Below, in pieces: positions 28,653-29,200 of a DNA stretch of 29,200 nucleotides. Origin of the DNA: a virus; IMG/VR virus record IMGVR_UViG_3300020463_000093, positions 1 to 29,200 of that record. One strand, written 5' to 3'. A program made the position numbers and the translations under genes. Positions within the stretch are counted from its first letter, which is position 1, and each line of letters opens with the position of its first letter. Under the pieces are notes generated by a model. The model worked only from the letters and a program-made list of their open reading frames with translations. It ran no database searches and was not told the DNA's origin.

Positions 28653-29200
28653 AGATTATTATCTCCTAAACTTCCACCACCTAAACCACTGTCTCCAATG
28701 TCTGTGTCACCAAGTCTTCTGGACTTAGATGACTTTGCTTCACCAGCAATCATGTCAGTCAGGCCATTTCTGGTGGCCCTTATTCCTCCAGCTATCGGGA
28801 TTCTACCTGCAACAGTACGTGCGGCAGTTCGTTCTTTAGCGTTGGAATCGTCGTTCTGATCCATGATACCTGCTGCAACATTCGGAGCATCAGTGAACAT
28901 CAAGCCATACGACGGGCCTAGAACAGCACTAGCAATTCTGGTCTGTCCGTATGATCCATTGTCAACCTGAGAAACTGTTGAGTGCAGTAAGTCTGCAAGC
29001 AAACCAAGACCACCCATCTGGATGAGTCCCTCGAAATACCAGCCTAAGAAATCATCGGCATCCCCGTAAGTCTTCTCGTCGTAGCCAAGGTATTCAGCAA
29101 ACTTGCCCATGTTTCTGGTTCTGAGATCTGGGCTTTGCTCATCTTCTCCACCTCTGAACTGAACAATATCTTTTGCGCCTAACGCCACCATACCCATTCC
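28649..29200 (-). CDS. C-terminal part of an internal virion protein, cut by the window edge
   Basis: At least 183 codons; the frame continues beyond base 29200. The C-terminal region has a short hydrophobic stretch (GGLGLLADLLHSTVSQV), AVLGPSYGLMFTDAPN and TARTVAGRIPIAGG, the layout I associate with the ends of large T7 gp16-like internal virion (transglycosylase/DNA-ejection) proteins in podophages. The tail is Ser/Gly-rich. Start, length and catalytic part are outside the window, so the assignment is moderate. Confidence 0.65.
   Translation of the reverse strand, partial: GMGMVALGAKDIVQFRGGEDEQSPDLRTRNMGKFAEYLGYDEKTYGDADDFLGWYFEGLIQMGGLGLLADLLHSTVSQVDNGSYGQTRIASAVLGPSYGLMFTDAPNVAAGIMDQNDDSNAKERTAARTVAGRIPIAGGIRATRNGLTDMIAGEAKSSKSRRLGDTDIGDSGLGGGSLGDNNL

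Noticed and set aside
1-29200. CRISPR array, insertion sequence or rRNA
   Set aside because: I saw no regularly spaced direct repeats, transposase, terminal inverted repeats or rRNA-like sequence.

Overview
The window is a stretch of tailed-phage genome, either free phage or prophage, with no recognisable bacterial housekeeping genes. Recognisable modules are packaging and portal genes, an integrase beside a tRNA gene, a replication and recombination block, and a lysis block. The 642-aa portal and the C-terminal end of what looks like a large internal virion protein suggest a short-tailed (podovirus-like) particle. A tail protein domain, a GTA-type holin, a Cro-like regulator and several small families of a kind I associate with marine alphaproteobacterial phages make such a host plausible, but this is inference. 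Both ends of the window cut through genes. No major capsid, scaffold or DNA polymerase gene is visible.

Layout. (1) 1-5436, minus strand: small terminase, a small ORF, large terminase, portal, a coiled-coil protein, and a tail or appendage protein cut by the left edge. (2) 5437-5838: divergent control region. (3) 5839-14629, plus strand: a histone-H1-like basic protein, small proteins, a CobS-like AAA+ ATPase with a CobT-like protein that carries both HExxH and VWA motifs, then eight tightly overlapping genes, mostly of unknown function. (4) 14630-17453, plus strand: AT-rich gap, LuxR-type HTH protein, tyrosine integrase, a complete tRNA-Thr on the opposite strand, and three small genes. (5) 17480-21330, minus strand: virion-like or accessory proteins, a 2OG-Fe(II) oxygenase, an HNH nuclease, a resolvase-like nuclease and an HTH/zinc protein. 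(6) 21331-21585: control region with a promoter and paired operator-like sites. (7) 21586-27301: one plus-strand gene, a minus-strand primase-helicase with a Cro-like regulator, then a divergent plus-strand recombination operon (Sak4-like ATPase, SSB-like protein, Cas4/RecB-like nuclease, DUF6378-like protein). (8) 27234-29200, minus strand: M15 endolysin, small membrane protein, holin, EF-hand membrane protein and the end of an internal virion protein.

How it fits together. The Cro-like regulator sits beside a strong divergent promoter with two direct repeats 21 bp apart, which looks like an early control switch. Integrase plus tRNA points to a temperate or formerly temperate phage that may integrate at tRNA-Thr. 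The most unusual module is the AAA+/VWA pair with its own upstream control elements. It resembles MoxR/VWA and cobaltochelatase CobS/CobT partners, yet no cobalamin gene is present. At the DNA level the pentamer GTCTG/CAGAC is strongly over-represented in the parts I counted, in several reading frames.
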